Source: Pseudomonas sp. PICF141
GTDB lineage: Bacteria > Pseudomonadota > Gammaproteobacteria > Pseudomonadales > Pseudomonadaceae
Direction: 5' to 3'
Length of the DNA stretch: 64,000 nucleotides
Assembly (NCBI RefSeq): GCF_002286815.1
Contig: NZ_MUNM01000034.1
Span: 1-64,000 of the forward strand
Shown: one piece after another, positions 35,227-50,534 of the stretch
How positions within the stretch are numbered: position 1 is the stretch's first letter
How the letters are laid out: the number at the start of each line of letters is the position of its first letter
Translations under genes and position numbers: made by a program
The notes under the pieces: generated by a model
Seen by the model: the letters and a program-made list of their open reading frames with translations, nothing else
The model's database searches: none
Told to the model about the DNA's origin: nothing

Positions 35227-36081
35227 CTAACTGAGCGTCCCACCTAGAGCGCGCGCATGATGTTGCAGGTGGTCGTCAATGAAGCTGGCGATGAAGAAAT
35301 AACTATGGTCGTAGCCCGGTTGCAGACGCAACGTCAGCGGGTGACCCGCCAGTTTGGCGGCCTGCTGCAAAGCGTCAGGCTTGAGCTGGGTAGCCAGGAA
35401 ATCATCGCGATCACCTTGATCGACCAGCAGTGGCAATTGCTCGTCCGCCTCGGCGATCAACACACAAGCATCCCACTCGCGCCACTTCGAACGGTCTTCG
35501 CCCAGGTAACGGGAAAAGGCTTTCTGCCCCCAAGGGCAATCAATCGGATTGTTGATCGGCGAGAACGCCGACACCGACAGATAACGCCCTGGATTACGCA
35601 ACGCGCAGACCAACGCACCGTGGCCACCCATGGAGTGACCGCTGATGCCACGCTTGTCCGATGCCGGAAAATGCGCTTCGACCAATGACGGCAATTCCTG
35701 CACGACATAGTCATGCATCCGATAGTGGCGGGACCAAGGTTCCTGCGTAGCATTCAGATAAAACCCGGCTCCGAGACCGAAGTCCCAGGCCCCCTCCGGA
35801 TCACCCGGCACATCGGGGCCGCGCGGGCTGGTATCCGGCGCGACGATGATCAGACCCAGTTCGGCGGCCATGCGCATGGCGCCGGCCTTTTGCATGAAGT
35901 TTTCGTCGGTGCAGGTCAGGCCAGACAACCAGTACAACACCGGCAGTTTGCCGCCCTGCTCCGCTTGCGGCGGCAGGTACACGGCAAACACCATGTCGCA
36001 GCCGAGCACGTCGGAGCGGTGCCGATAGCGCTTGTGCCAGCCGCCGAAGCTTTTCTGACAGGAGATATTTTCCAGGCTCAT
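35227..36081 (-). CDS. fghA: S-formylglutathione hydrolase
   Basis: A 284-aa esterase-D-type hydrolase that splits S-formylglutathione to formate and glutathione, the second step of formaldehyde detoxification. Nucleophile elbow GISGHSMGGHGAL, LSGLTCTDENFMQKAGA (oxyanion region), catalytic His in PGYDHSYFFI. The start MSLENISCQKSFGG at 36081 is family-typical. Lies 90 nt after adhC, separated by a repeat (36092-36157). Confidence 0.95.
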   Translation of the reverse strand: MSLENISCQKSFGGWHKRYRHRSDVLGCDMVFAVYLPPQAEQGGKLPVLYWLSGLTCTDENFMQKAGAMRMAAELGLIIVAPDTSPRGPDVPGDPEGAWDFGLGAGFYLNATQEPWSRHYRMHDYVVQELPSLVEAHFPASDKRGISGHSMGGHGALVCALRNPGRYLSVSAFSPINNPIDCPWGQKAFSRYLGEDRSKWREWDACVLIAEADEQLPLLVDQGDRDDFLATQLKPDALQQAAKLAGHPLTLRLQPGYDHSYFFIASFIDDHLQHHARALGGTLS

Positions 36082-36091
36082 GGGCTTTTCA

Positions 36092-36157
36092 GCTGCAAGC
36101 TTCAAGCTTCGAGCTGCAAGTGGGCGTCGAGCTCACTTGCAGCTTGCGGCTTGAAGC
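36092..36157. repeat. Short inverted repeat inside the adhC-fghA operon
   Basis: GCTTCAAGCTTCGAGCTGCA followed by AGTG (left arm) faces CACTTGCAGCTTGCGGCTTG followed by AAGC (right arm), with a spacer of about 10 nt. Same AGCTGCAAGC/GCTTCAAGC building units as the repeat at 13167-13223. It can form a stable hairpin between the two coding regions. Confidence 0.65.
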
Positions 36158-36171
36158 TTTCTGCTGCTCCT

Positions 36172-37365
<1,194 letters not shown>

Positions 37366-37390
37366 TTATTGCCGTACAGGGATAATCCTG

Positions 37391-38299
37391 ATGTCCGAAA
37401 ACCGCTGGGAAGGCATCGATGAGTTCGTTGCTGTCGCCGAGTGCAGCCAATTCACTGCCGCGGCCGAACGCCTTGGGGTGTCTTCCTCACATATCAGTCG
37501 CCAAATCGTACGCCTGGAAGAGCGCCTGCAGACCCGCTTGCTTTATCGCAGCACCCGTCGGGTCACACTGACCGAAGCCGGGCAAACCTTTTTGCAACAT
37601 TGCCAGCGTTTGCAGGACGGTCGCGAAGAAGCCTTGCGGGCTGTCGGCGACCTGACCAGCGAACCCAAGGGCATGCTGCGCATGACCTGTGCCGTGGCCT
37701 ACGGCGAACGCTTCATCGTGCCACTGGTGACTCGCTTCATGGGGCTGTATCCACAACTGCGCGTCGACATCGAGCTGAGCAACCGTCCGCTCGATCTGGT
37801 GCATGAAGGGCTGGACCTGGCCATCCGCCTCGGCCGCCTGCAAGACTCAAGACTGGTCGCCACACGTCTGGCACCACGGCGCATGTACCTGTGCGCCTCA
37901 CCGTCCTACCTGGAAAGGTACGGTCGCCCACACAGTTTGTCGGAACTGAGTCGCCATAACTGCCTCATCGGCAGCTCGGACATCTGGCAACTGGAACAGA
38001 ACGGGCGGGAATTTTCCCAGCGAGTGCAGGGAAACTGGCGCTGTAACAGTGGGCAGGCAGTGCTGGATGCCGCATTACAAGGAGTCGGGTTATGTCAGCT
38101 GCCGGATTATTACGTCCTGGAATACCTGAAAAACGGTGGACTGATCTCGTTGCTGGAAGCCCATCAGCCGCCGAACACAGCCGTGTGGGCGCTTTATCCA
38201 CAGCAACGGCATCTGTCGCCCAAAGTGCGCAAGTTGGTGGATTATTTGAAGGAAGGGTTGGCCGAACGGCCGGAGTATCGATCTTTTAGCGGCGGTTAG
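37391..38299 (+). CDS. gfnR: LysR-family regulator GfnR of formaldehyde detoxification
   Basis: A 302-aa LysR regulator: HTH in EFVAVAECSQFTAAAERLGV/SSSHISRQIVRLEERL, then an effector domain of the CrgA-like subgroup (LDLAIRLGRLQDSRLVATRL). In P. aeruginosa the gene at this position, GfnR, activates adhC-fghA for glutathione-dependent formaldehyde neutralisation. The divergent layout with a 106-nt shared control region supports the same role. Its 3' end overlaps ispD by 14 nt in convergent orientation. Confidence 0.87.
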   Translation: MSENRWEGIDEFVAVAECSQFTAAAERLGVSSSHISRQIVRLEERLQTRLLYRSTRRVTLTEAGQTFLQHCQRLQDGREEALRAVGDLTSEPKGMLRMTCAVAYGERFIVPLVTRFMGLYPQLRVDIELSNRPLDLVHEGLDLAIRLGRLQDSRLVATRLAPRRMYLCASPSYLERYGRPHSLSELSRHNCLIGSSDIWQLEQNGREFSQRVQGNWRCNSGQAVLDAALQGVGLCQLPDYYVLEYLKNGGLISLLEAHQPPNTAVWALYPQQRHLSPKVRKLVDYLKEGLAERPEYRSFSGG

Positions 38300-38993
38300 C
38301 CCAACGCTGGCGCAACCACTCAAGGTCTTCGGGACGAGTGACTTTGATGTTATCGGATCGCCCTTCAATCAAGCGCGGCGCCTGGCCTGACCACTCCATG
38401 GCCGAAGCTTCATCGGTGATAACAACGTCCGCCACCAGACTGTCCGCCAATGCCCGATGCAATGCACCCAGACGAAACATCTGCGGCGTATAGGCCTGCC
38501 AGATCACGCTACGATCGACCGTTTCCAGTACGCGTCCATGCTTGTCGACCCGTTTGAGGGTATCGCGAGCAGGCACCGCCAATAGACCGCCTACCGGATC
38601 GTCAGCCAGCTCACTGAGCAATTTATCGAGATCATCACGCGCCAGATTCGGTCGCGCGGCATCGTGAACCAACACCCAATCCTCATCGTCAGCGCCTTGG
38701 GCGTGCAGATGCAGCAAGGCATTGAGCACCGATCCGGAACGCTCGGCGCCGCCCTCAACCCGTTGAATACGCGGATCGGCAGCACACGCCAGGTTCGGCC
38801 AGTAAGGATCGTCGGTTGCAAGACTGACCACCAACCCTTTCAGGGCAGGATGATCGAGAAAACAGCCGAGGCTGTGTTCGAGAATAGTGCGCCCGCCCAG
38901 TTGCAAATATTGCTTGGGACGGTCCGCGACCATACGGGCACCAACGCCCGCGGCGGGAATCACGGCCCAGAAGGCCGGTAGCGAATTAATCAT
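38286..38993 (-). CDS. ispD: 2-C-methyl-D-erythritol 4-phosphate cytidylyltransferase
   Basis: MEP-pathway enzyme, 235 aa, forming CDP-methylerythritol. The nucleotide-binding start is AVIPAAGVGARMVADRPKQY, then VLVHDAARPN and TDEASAMEW. Overlaps ftsB by 4 nt (ATGA). A downstream isoprenoid step, ispF, is 3 kb away on the same strand. Confidence 0.95.
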   Translation of the reverse strand: MINSLPAFWAVIPAAGVGARMVADRPKQYLQLGGRTILEHSLGCFLDHPALKGLVVSLATDDPYWPNLACAADPRIQRVEGGAERSGSVLNALLHLHAQGADDEDWVLVHDAARPNLARDDLDKLLSELADDPVGGLLAVPARDTLKRVDKHGRVLETVDRSVIWQAYTPQMFRLGALHRALADSLVADVVITDEASAMEWSGQAPRLIEGRSDNIKVTRPEDLEWLRQRWANRR

Positions 38994-39268
38994 TGGGCCA
39001 ACTGGTAAAGGGTTTCACCGTCCTTGACCATGCCCAACTCATGACGAGCCCGTTCTTCAACGGTCTCCATGCCCTTTTTCAGTTCGCTGACTTCGGCATC
39101 CATCACCCGATTGCGCTCCAGCAATGCCTCGTTCTCGGCGTGTTGATCCGCAATCTGCTGCTTCAGCTCAGCCACTTGCGCCAGGCTGCCATTACCCACC
39201 CACAGGCGGTACTGCAGGCCGGCCAGCAGCAAGAGCAAGACGAGAAACAACCAATTGGGACTGCGCAT
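38990..39268 (-). CDS. ftsB: Cell division protein FtsB
   Basis: A 92-aa bitopic inner-membrane protein of the FtsQLB divisome subcomplex. One N-terminal membrane helix (WLFLVLLLLLAGLQYRLWVG) and a periplasmic coiled coil (LAQVAELKQQIADQHAENEA and onward). Located between eno and ispD as in most gamma-proteobacteria. Confidence 0.95.
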   Translation of the reverse strand: MRSPNWLFLVLLLLLAGLQYRLWVGNGSLAQVAELKQQIADQHAENEALLERNRVMDAEVSELKKGMETVEERARHELGMVKDGETLYQLAQ

Positions 39269-39326
39269 CGAATATCAGGTATCCAGTGAAAAAAGACAGC
39301 CATGCCATAACTTTGAAGCTTCTGAT

Positions 39327-39358
39327 AGCACGAAGCCTGGAAAAACCAGGCTTGTGCT
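39327..39358. terminator. Strong hairpin between eno and ftsB
   Basis: AGCACGAAGCCTGG-AAAAA-CCAGGCTTGTGCT, a 14-bp stem with one bulged mismatch, about 150 nt after the eno stop. There is no T-run on either strand, so it may be a processing or attenuation hairpin rather than a true terminator. Confidence 0.4.
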
Positions 39359-39510
39359 CTTAAGGCATCAGATTAGTGGCAAATCCGTCGCTGCTGCGAT
39401 TTTTCCGACACAATCCGGTGTCTTTTTACTATCTCATGCCCCGCCTCGCTGATACGCAGCCTTTTGACACCGTCAAAAAGAATGAGTATTGGCGAGTCCG
39501 GGCACTTTAC

Positions 39511-40938
<1,428 letters not shown>

Positions 40939-40956
40939 TTACCGGAGAATCGGGGT

Positions 40957-43460
<2,504 letters not shown>

Positions 43461-43713
43461 TTAAAGCGGTCCGAGCCGCCGGGGAAAGCGAAGGAAGGCC
43501 GAAGCCCCCGATCACCTGCATTAATTACAGTGCACCTTTCAAAAAAACCGCCGCGTTGGGACAGACCGGTAGATGAAACACCGGTAGGTTGCTCGCTACA
43601 CATTTTTTGGAATCGCCCAGCAAAGACTGCTTGGTAATCGGCAACTCCTGCGATTCAGGCGAATCCACAGAAGTTGTATCAAGAAGGGAGCGTAGTCTAC
43701 CGGAAAGCCCCTT

Positions 43714-45042
43714 TCAGCTCAAACCTTGATCTTCGACTTGCGGCTGCCAATGCAAATGCCAGCCATCTTGCTCACCGCCATTTAGCCCCCGCAGGTTCGC
43801 CACCGCCAGCAATTGCTGGCCGCTGTAGACCAGCGGCAATCTGCCACGGGCGAAGCCTGGCACACCGCTTTCGTTGAGCAAACGCTTCAGGTCACGGTGG
43901 CCGCGACCGGGCAGGCTCATGACCTCGCCTCCCTCACGATAGCGAATTTGCAGTGGGCCCGCGGGGATCTGACCGGTAAATTTGAGTACGCCATTATCCG
44001 GCAACGCCAGCGATACCGAGGGCTCAGCCCATGACACCGGGGATGGCGGAATGCGCAGCCAGCCACCCGACAACCACCACAGACGCCCACCGGCGCGATG
44101 CAATTCCCCCCCCGCCAGCCGCCAGACCGGACGCGCATCGCCGGTCGCATCGCGCACATTCTCCCAACCCGACCAATGGTCACTGTCCGGCAAAGTCGTC
44201 AGCGGTTTGAGCCAATGGCTTAGCGCGTTACGCTGACGTGCATCAGACAGTTTTTCCAGCGGTGCCAGCTCCAGCGACGGCAAACCCAGCCAATCGAAAT
44301 CGCTGACAGTGCTGGCGTGGGCCAGATCGATTTGCGCCAATTCGTCGAGCAGTTCTTGCGCTTCGCTCAGGTGCGCAGCGCTGCGGGCCATGGTCGCCAC
44401 CGCTTGCGGCCAGCGCACGGTCAGCATGGGGAACACCTGATGACGCAGATAATTGCGCGAGAATTGGCAGTCCTGGTTCGACGGATCCTCGATCCAGCTC
44501 AATTGGTACTCAGTCGCGTAGGCCTCAAGCTCGGCGCGAGTGGCATCGAGCAGGGGTCGCAGCAGATGCCCACGCCCCAAAGGACGCTCCCTCGGCATCC
44601 CCGCCAACCCTCTCACCCCTGCCCCACGCATCAGCCGAAACAACAGGGTTTCCGCCTGATCGTCGCGGTGCTGGCCAGTGAGCAGCACCTCACCGACCTG
44701 AGTCGCCGCGATGAAGGCGCCATAACGCGCATCCCGCGCCGCGCGCTCAAGGCTCGCACCGGGTTCAACCTGAACCCGCACAACCTCCAGCGGCACCCCC
44801 AACGCATCACAGATCGACTGACAATGCTCCGGCCACGCATCAGCCGCAGCCTGCAGGCCGTGGTGAACATGAATGGCGGTCAACGCCGGCAGGGATTGGG
44901 TTTTTGCGAGATGGGCGAGAAGGTGCAGCAGGACGGTGGAGTCGAGACCACCGGAAAAGGCGATGCGCCAGGTTGTGGCGTTGCGCCAAGGCGTGAGATT
45001 GCGCAGGAGCCTGGTAGACAGATCAATCGGGGGCTGACTCAT
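43714..45042 (-). CDS. tilS: tRNA(Ile)-lysidine synthase TilS
   Basis: A 442-aa enzyme that attaches lysine to C34 of tRNA-Ile(CAU), switching it to isoleucine. PP-loop WRIAFSGGLDSTVLLHLLAH, HVHHGLQ, GQHRDDQAETLLFRL, then the substrate-binding C-terminal domain. Start 45042 (MSQPPIDLSTRLL) is preferred; a longer frame begins at 45060. Confidence 0.93.
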   Translation of the reverse strand: MSQPPIDLSTRLLRNLTPWRNATTWRIAFSGGLDSTVLLHLLAHLAKTQSLPALTAIHVHHGLQAAADAWPEHCQSICDALGVPLEVVRVQVEPGASLERAARDARYGAFIAATQVGEVLLTGQHRDDQAETLLFRLMRGAGVRGLAGMPRERPLGRGHLLRPLLDATRAELEAYATEYQLSWIEDPSNQDCQFSRNYLRHQVFPMLTVRWPQAVATMARSAAHLSEAQELLDELAQIDLAHASTVSDFDWLGLPSLELAPLEKLSDARQRNALSHWLKPLTTLPDSDHWSGWENVRDATGDARPVWRLAGGELHRAGGRLWWLSGGWLRIPPSPVSWAEPSVSLALPDNGVLKFTGQIPAGPLQIRYREGGEVMSLPGRGHRDLKRLLNESGVPGFARGRLPLVYSGQQLLAVANLRGLNGGEQDGWHLHWQPQVEDQGLS

Positions 45043-45066
45043 ATCTATCACTTCGCACAAATAAAA

Positions 45067-45157
45067 TGTGGGAGCTGGCTTGCCCGCGAAGGCGGCGGAA
45101 CAGCCAACAAATTCGTTGAATGTTACATCGCTTTCGCGGGCGAGCCCGCTCCCACAG
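45067..45157. repeat. Inverted REP pair
   Basis: TGTGGGAGCTGGCTTGCCCG with CGAA (left) and TTCGCGGGCGAGCCCGCTCC with CACA (right) in the accA-tilS gap. Left copy is almost identical to the left copy at 11739. Confidence 0.85.
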
Positions 45158-45189
45158 TTTTTTCTATTGTCAGCCGAATCTGCGTCAGA

Positions 45190-46137
45190 TCAGAGACCGT
45201 AGCTCATCAGACGCTCGTAACGACGGGCCAACAGCGCCTCATTATCGAACTTCTTCAACATCGCCAGTTGCGAGCTCAGCTCAGCGCGGATCGAGGCAGC
45301 CGCAGCAGCCGGGTTGCGATGAGCGCCGCCCAATGGCTCGCTAATCACCTTATCGACAATACCCAGGCCCTTCAGACGCTCGGCAGTAATGCCCATGGCC
45401 TCAGCGGCATCCGGAGCCTTCTCGGAAGTTTTCCACAGAATCGAAGCGCAACCTTCCGGCGAAATCACCGCGTAGGTCGAGTATTGCAGCATGTTCAGCT
45501 GATCGCAGACGCCGATCGCCAATGCACCACCGGAACCACCTTCACCGATCACGGTGGCAATGATTGGGGTTTTCAGACGCGCCATGACGCGCAGGTTCCA
45601 TGCGATCGCTTCGCTCTGGTTGCGCTCTTCGGCGTCGATGCCCGGGTAAGCACCCGGTGTGTCGATGAACGTCAGGATCGGCATTTTGAAACGCTCGGCC
45701 ATTTCCATCAGACGACACGCCTTGCGGTAGCCTTCCGGACGCGGCATACCGAAGTTACGGCGAACTTTCTCGCGCACTTCGCGGCCTTTCTGGTGACCGA
45801 TAATCATCACCGGCTGATCATCCAGACGGGCAACCCCTCCCACGATGGCAGCGTCGTCGGAGAAGTGACGGTCGCCGTGCAGTTCATCGAACTCAGTGAA
45901 GATGTGTTCGATATAGTCCAGGGTATATGGACGTTTCGGGTGACGCGCCAGACGTGCGATCTGCCAGCTGGTCAGCTTGCCGAAAATGTCTTCGGTCAGC
46001 GTGCTGCTTTTGTCCTGCAGGCGGGAAATCTCATCGCCGATATTCAGCGAATTGTCATTACCGACCAAGCGCAACTCTTCGATCTTGGCTTGCAGGTCGG
46101 CGATCGGCTGTTCGAAATCTAGAAAATTCGGGTTCAT
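45190..46137 (-). CDS. accA: Acetyl-CoA carboxylase carboxyltransferase subunit alpha
   Basis: A 315-aa subunit that with AccD transfers carboxyl from biotin to acetyl-CoA to form malonyl-CoA. [20 protein letters not shown] start, [64 protein letters not shown]. Downstream of dnaE with a 150-nt gap. Confidence 0.97.
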   Translation of the reverse strand: MNPNFLDFEQPIADLQAKIEELRLVGNDNSLNIGDEISRLQDKSSTLTEDIFGKLTSWQIARLARHPKRPYTLDYIEHIFTEFDELHGDRHFSDDAAIVGGVARLDDQPVMIIGHQKGREVREKVRRNFGMPRPEGYRKACRLMEMAERFKMPILTFIDTPGAYPGIDAEERNQSEAIAWNLRVMARLKTPIIATVIGEGGSGGALAIGVCDQLNMLQYSTYAVISPEGCASILWKTSEKAPDAAEAMGITAERLKGLGIVDKVISEPLGGAHRNPAAAAASIRAELSSQLAMLKKFDNEALLARRYERLMSYGL

Positions 46138-46288
46138 AGGCGTCCGTCTTGGGTCGACCTTCCAAAAGAGCTTGGGCCGGCCGGTTGTCTATTCGCGCCT
46201 TACCTTAAGGGACAGGCGCGTTCAGGTCGAGATTAAAAATTCGGGTCGGGGTCAGGCGCGTTCCAATGCAAGGAATGGCACCTGGCCG

Positions 46289-49200
46289 TCAACGGTATTG
46301 GAGGAAGACGTTGTCTCGCCCGAACTGGTCACGCAGGGCTTGAATCAAGGCATCCGCCGGGTCGATTCGCCAGGTCTCGCCGAACTGCAACAAGGCCTTC
46401 GCATCGGGACTGGTGTACTCCATGGTGATCGGACACGCGCCGCGGTGGCGCTTGAACAGCTCACCCAGCCAGCGTAGCTGATCACCCTTCAAATCCTTGG
46501 TGTGCAATTTCAGGCGCAGGCTTTCAGCCAGGTTGGTGCGGGCATCTTCCATGCTCATCACGCGCTTGACCCGCAGCCGCAGGCCACCAGAGAAATCGTC
46601 ATTGCTGACTTCACCTTCGACCACCACCATCGCGTCGGTCTGCAACAGCGACTGCGCGGAATGGAAGGCATCGGCGAACAGCGAGGCTTCGATCCGCCCG
46701 GAGCGGTCATCAAGGGTAATGAAACCCATCTTGTCGCCCTTTTTGTTCTTCATCACACGCAGGGCGATGATCATGCCCGCGACCGTCTGGGTATCACGAG
46801 CCGGCTTCAGGTCGATGATGCGTTGACGGGCGAAGCGACGGATCTCGCCTTCGTATTCGTCGATCGGATGGCCGGTCAGGTACAGGCCCAGGGTGTCTTT
46901 CTCCCCTTTCAGGCGTTCCTTGAGGGTCAGTTCCTTGGCTTTGCGATGATTGGCGTAGACATCGGCGTCTTCTTCGACAAACAGCCCGCCAAACAAGTCG
47001 GCGTGGCCACTGTCGTGGGTGCGCGCGGTTTGTTCGGCAGCCTTGATCGCTCCTTCCATCGCGTTCAACAACACCGCGCGATTGCGGTCGATGCCGGATT
47101 GATAGGCTTTGGGTTCGTCATGGAAATACGGGCCCAGACGATCCAGCGCGCCACTGCGGATCAAACCGTCCAGGGTGCGCTTGTTGATCCGTTTGAGATC
47201 GACACGGGCGCAGAAATCGAACAGATCTTTGAACGGTCCATCCAGACGCGCCTCGGTGATCGCTTCCACCGGCCCTTCGCCCACACCCTTGATTGCGCCG
47301 AGGCCATAAATAATGCGGCCTTCGTCATTCACCGTGAACTTGAACTCCGAAGTATTCACATCCGGCGCGTCGAGACGCAGCTTCATGGTGCGAATTTCTT
47401 CGATCAAGGTCACGACCTTGTCGGTGTTGTGCATATCCGCCGACAGCACCGCGGCCATGAACGGCGCCGGGTAGTGGGTTTTCAGCCACGCGGTCTGGTA
47501 TGACACCAGACCATAGGCGGCGGAGTGGGATTTGTTGAAGCCGTAACCGGCGAACTTTTCTACCAGGTCAAAGATGTTACCGGCCAGGTCGGCGTCAATA
47601 TTGTTGGTGGCGCAACCTTCAATGAAACCGCCACGTTGCTTGGCCATCTCTTCGGGTTTTTTCTTACCCATGGCGCGACGCAGCATGTCTGCACCGCCAA
47701 GGGTGTAACCAGCCATGACCTGGGCAATCTGCATCACCTGTTCCTGATACAGGATGATGCCGTAAGTCGGCGCCAGGACTGGCTTGAGGCCTTCGTACTG
47801 GTAATCCGAGTGCGGGTACGCCAGTTCCGCGCGACCGTGCTTACGGTTGATAAAGTCGTCAACCATGCCTGATTGCAACGGGCCCGGACGGAACAGGGCC
47901 ACCAGTGCGATCAAGTCTTCCAGGCAGTCGGGCTTGAGCTTTTTGATCAGCTCTTTCATGCCGCGCGACTCGAGCTGGAACACCGCGGTGGTCTCAGCTT
48001 TTTGCAACAGCGTATAGGTCGGTTTGTCGTCCAGCGGAATGAACGCGATATCCAGCGGCGGCTCGTTGGCCTTGGCGCGATCGCGGTTGATGGTTTTCAG
48101 CGCCCAGTCGATGACCGTCAGGGTCCGAAGCCCCAGGAAGTCGAATTTCACCAGGCCGGCCGCCTCGACGTCGTCCTTGTCGAACTGGGTTACCAGGCCA
48201 TCGCCCGCTTCGTCGCAATAAATCGGCGAGAAGTCGGTCAGCTTGGTTGGCGCGATCACCACACCACCGGCGTGCTTGCCGACGTTACGCACAACGCCTT
48301 CAAGCTTACGCGCCATTTCCCAGATTTCCGCTGCCTCTTCATCGACCTTGATGAAGTCGCGCAGGATTTCTTCCTGCTCGTAGGCTTTTTCCAGGGTCAT
48401 GCCGACTTCGAACGGAATCATCTTGGACAGACGATCCGCCAAGCCGTAGGACTTGCCCTGCACCCGCGCCACGTCACGGACCACCGCTTTTGCCGCCATG
48501 GAACCGAAGGTGATGATCTGGCTAACCGCGTTACGGCCGTATTTTTCGGCCACGTAATCGATCACCCGATCACGACCGTCCATGCAAAAGTCGACGTCGA
48601 AGTCGGGCATGGAAACCCGTTCCGGGTTAAGGAAACGTTCAAACAGCAGGTCATATTCCAACGGGTCGAGGTCGGTGATCTTTTGCACATAGGCCACCAG
48701 CGACCCGGCGCCCGACCCACGGCCGGGGCCCACCGGCACGCCGTTGTTCTTGGCCCACTGGATAAAGTCCATCACGATCAGGAAGTAACCGGGGAAGCCC
48801 ATCTGGATGATGATATCCAGTTCGAAATTCAACCGGTCGACATAGACCTGACGCTTGGCTTCGTAGTCTTCGGTGGTGTCCTTGGGCAACAGAACGCTGA
48901 GGCGCTCTTCCAGACCGTCGAAGGACACCTTGCGGAAATACTCGTCGATGGTCATGCCATCGGGAATCGGGAAGTTGGGCAGGAAGTGCTTGCCCAGTTT
49001 CACCTCGATGTTGCAGCGTTTCGCGATCTCGACCGTGTTTTCCAACGCCTCGGGCAGGTCGCTGAACAGCTCGGCCATTTCCTCGGCGCTTTTCAGATAT
49101 TGCTGATCGCTGTAATTCTTCGAACGCCGCGGATCGTCGAGGGCGCGGCCCTCACCGATGCAAACGCGGGTTTCGTGGGCTTCGAAGTCTTCCTGCTTGA

Positions 49201-49810
49201 TGAAACGCACATCGTTGGTCGCCACCAGCGGCGCGCCGATTTTCGTTGCCAGGGCCACGGCGCCGTGCAGTTGCTCTTCATCATTGGGGCGACTGGTGCG
49301 CTGCACTTCCAGATAGAAGCGATCCGGGAACACCGCCATCCACTCGCGAGCCAGGGTTTCGGCTTCATCCGGGTTGCCGCTGAGCATGGCCAGACCGATC
49401 TCGCCCTCTTTCGCCGCCGACAGCATGATCAAGCCTTCACTGGCTTCAGCCACCCACTCGCGCTCGATGATCACCGAACCATTGCGCTGGCCGTCGATGA
49501 AGCCACGGGAGATCAGCTCGGTGAGGTTGCGGTAACCCACCGCATTCATCGCCAACAGACTGATCCGGCTCAAGGGGTTGTCCGGATCCTTGTTCGACAA
49601 CCACAGGTCGGCGCCGCAGATCGGCTTGATCCCCGCCCCCATGGCCGCTTTATAGAATTTGACCAGGGAACACATGTTGTTCTGGTCCGTGACCGCCACG
49701 GCAGGCATGTTCATGCCGACCAGGGTCTTGACCAGCGGTTTGATCCGCACCAGACCGTCGACCAGGGAATATTCAGTGTGCAGGCGTAGATGAACGAATG
49801 AAGCCGGCAT
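46289..49810 (-). CDS. dnaE: DNA polymerase III alpha subunit DnaE
   Basis: A 1173-aa C-family replicative polymerase. N-terminal PHP domain (FVHLRLHTEYSLVDGLVRIK), catalytic PDFDVDFCMDGRDRVIDYVA (acidic residues of the palm; PDFDVDF is the signature), VGPGRGSGAGSLVAYV, helix-hairpin-helix and beta-clamp/tau binding C-terminus. Standard length. Confidence 0.97.
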   Translation of the reverse strand: MPASFVHLRLHTEYSLVDGLVRIKPLVKTLVGMNMPAVAVTDQNNMCSLVKFYKAAMGAGIKPICGADLWLSNKDPDNPLSRISLLAMNAVGYRNLTELISRGFIDGQRNGSVIIEREWVAEASEGLIMLSAAKEGEIGLAMLSGNPDEAETLAREWMAVFPDRFYLEVQRTSRPNDEEQLHGAVALATKIGAPLVATNDVRFIKQEDFEAHETRVCIGEGRALDDPRRSKNYSDQQYLKSAEEMAELFSDLPEALENTVEIAKRCNIEVKLGKHFLPNFPIPDGMTIDEYFRKVSFDGLEERLSVLLPKDTTEDYEAKRQVYVDRLNFELDIIIQMGFPGYFLIVMDFIQWAKNNGVPVGPGRGSGAGSLVAYVQKITDLDPLEYDLLFERFLNPERVSMPDFDVDFCMDGRDRVIDYVAEKYGRNAVSQIITFGSMAAKAVVRDVARVQGKSYGLADRLSKMIPFEVGMTLEKAYEQEEILRDFIKVDEEAAEIWEMARKLEGVVRNVGKHAGGVVIAPTKLTDFSPIYCDEAGDGLVTQFDKDDVEAAGLVKFDFLGLRTLTVIDWALKTINRDRAKANEPPLDIAFIPLDDKPTYTLLQKAETTAVFQLESRGMKELIKKLKPDCLEDLIALVALFRPGPLQSGMVDDFINRKHGRAELAYPHSDYQYEGLKPVLAPTYGIILYQEQVMQIAQVMAGYTLGGADMLRRAMGKKKPEEMAKQRGGFIEGCATNNIDADLAGNIFDLVEKFAGYGFNKSHSAAYGLVSYQTAWLKTHYPAPFMAAVLSADMHNTDKVVTLIEEIRTMKLRLDAPDVNTSEFKFTVNDEGRIIYGLGAIKGVGEGPVEAITEARLDGPFKDLFDFCARVDLKRINKRTLDGLIRSGALDRLGPYFHDEPKAYQSGIDRNRAVLLNAMEGAIKAAEQTARTHDSGHADLFGGLFVEEDADVYANHRKAKELTLKERLKGEKDTLGLYLTGHPIDEYEGEIRRFARQRIIDLKPARDTQTVAGMIIALRVMKNKKGDKMGFITLDDRSGRIEASLFADAFHSAQSLLQTDAMVVVEGEVSNDDFSGGLRLRVKRVMSMEDARTNLAESLRLKLHTKDLKGDQLRWLGELFKRHRGACPITMEYTSPDAKALLQFGETWRIDPADALIQALRDQFGRDNVFLQYR

Positions 49811-49846
49811 AGTGATCCTGTCTAGAAACTAGAAACGTAAAGACAA

Positions 49847-49872
49847 CAAGGCCCGGATTGTACCGGGCCTTG
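49847..49872 (-). terminator. Hairpin between rnhB and dnaE
   Basis: A perfect 10-bp stem CAAGGCCCGG/CCGGGCCTTG with a 6-nt loop, followed on the minus strand by TTGTCTTT. Possible weak terminator or attenuator separating the lpx-rnhB operon from dnaE. Confidence 0.55.
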
Positions 49873-49892
49873 AGTAAAACATCAGCCTGCGC

Positions 49893-50534
49893 CTAACTGC
49901 CCATCAGGTTTTCCAACGCTTCGTAAGCCTCACGCACTGGCGCAAACGAACGGCGGTGGATGGGCGTAGGACCGAGGCGCACCAGCGCCTCAAGATGAAC
50001 GGCCGTCGCGTAGCCTTTGTGGCTGCCGATGCCGTACCCCGGATAAATCAATTCGAACGCGGCCATTTCGCGATCACGGCTGACCTTGGCCAGAATCGAT
50101 GCCGCAGCAATGGCCGGTACCTTGCCATCACCCTGGATCACCGCTTGCGCACGCATCGAGAGTTTCGGGCAACGGTTGCCGTCGATCATCGCCAGTTTCG
50201 GCTGGATGTGCAGCCCTTCGACCGCGCGCTGCATGGCCAGCATGGTGGCGTGAAGTATATTCAGCTCGTCGATTTCTTCGACTTCGGCGCGAGCGACATA
50301 CCAGCTCAGGGCTTTTTCGCAGATTTCGTCGTAAAGCTCTTCGCGACGGGCTTCGGTGAGCTTCTTCGAATCGTTGAGGCCGAGGATGGGGCGGCTCGGA
50401 TCGAGGATCACTGCCGCCGTCACCACTGCACCGCACAGCGGGCCGCGACCGACTTCATCGACACCCGCCACCAGATCTTCAAGTTCATCGACTAGCATAA
50501 AATCCAGGCCCAGCTGCTTACTCGCTTTGCTCAT
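49893..50534 (-). CDS. rnhB: Ribonuclease HII
   Basis: A 213-aa RNase H type 2 that removes ribonucleotides from [23 protein letters not shown] (catalytic Asp-Glu), [26 protein letters not shown] and the [12 protein letters not shown] segment. ATG overlaps the lpxB stop (TAATG). Confidence 0.96.
   Translation of the reverse strand: MSKASKQLGLDFMLVDELEDLVAGVDEVGRGPLCGAVVTAAVILDPSRPILGLNDSKKLTEARREELYDEICEKALSWYVARAEVEEIDELNILHATMLAMQRAVEGLHIQPKLAMIDGNRCPKLSMRAQAVIQGDGKVPAIAAASILAKVSRDREMAAFELIYPGYGIGSHKGYATAVHLEALVRLGPTPIHRRSFAPVREAYEALENLMGS

Noticed and set aside
44317-46122. 601-codon plus-strand frame spanning tilS and accA
   Set aside because: Runs antisense through two real genes and a REP pair; no domain seen.
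47873-49789. 638-codon open frame opposite dnaE
   Set aside because: Antisense shadow of the conserved dnaE coding sequence; composition is His/Arg/Gln-rich as expected from reverse-complement codons.
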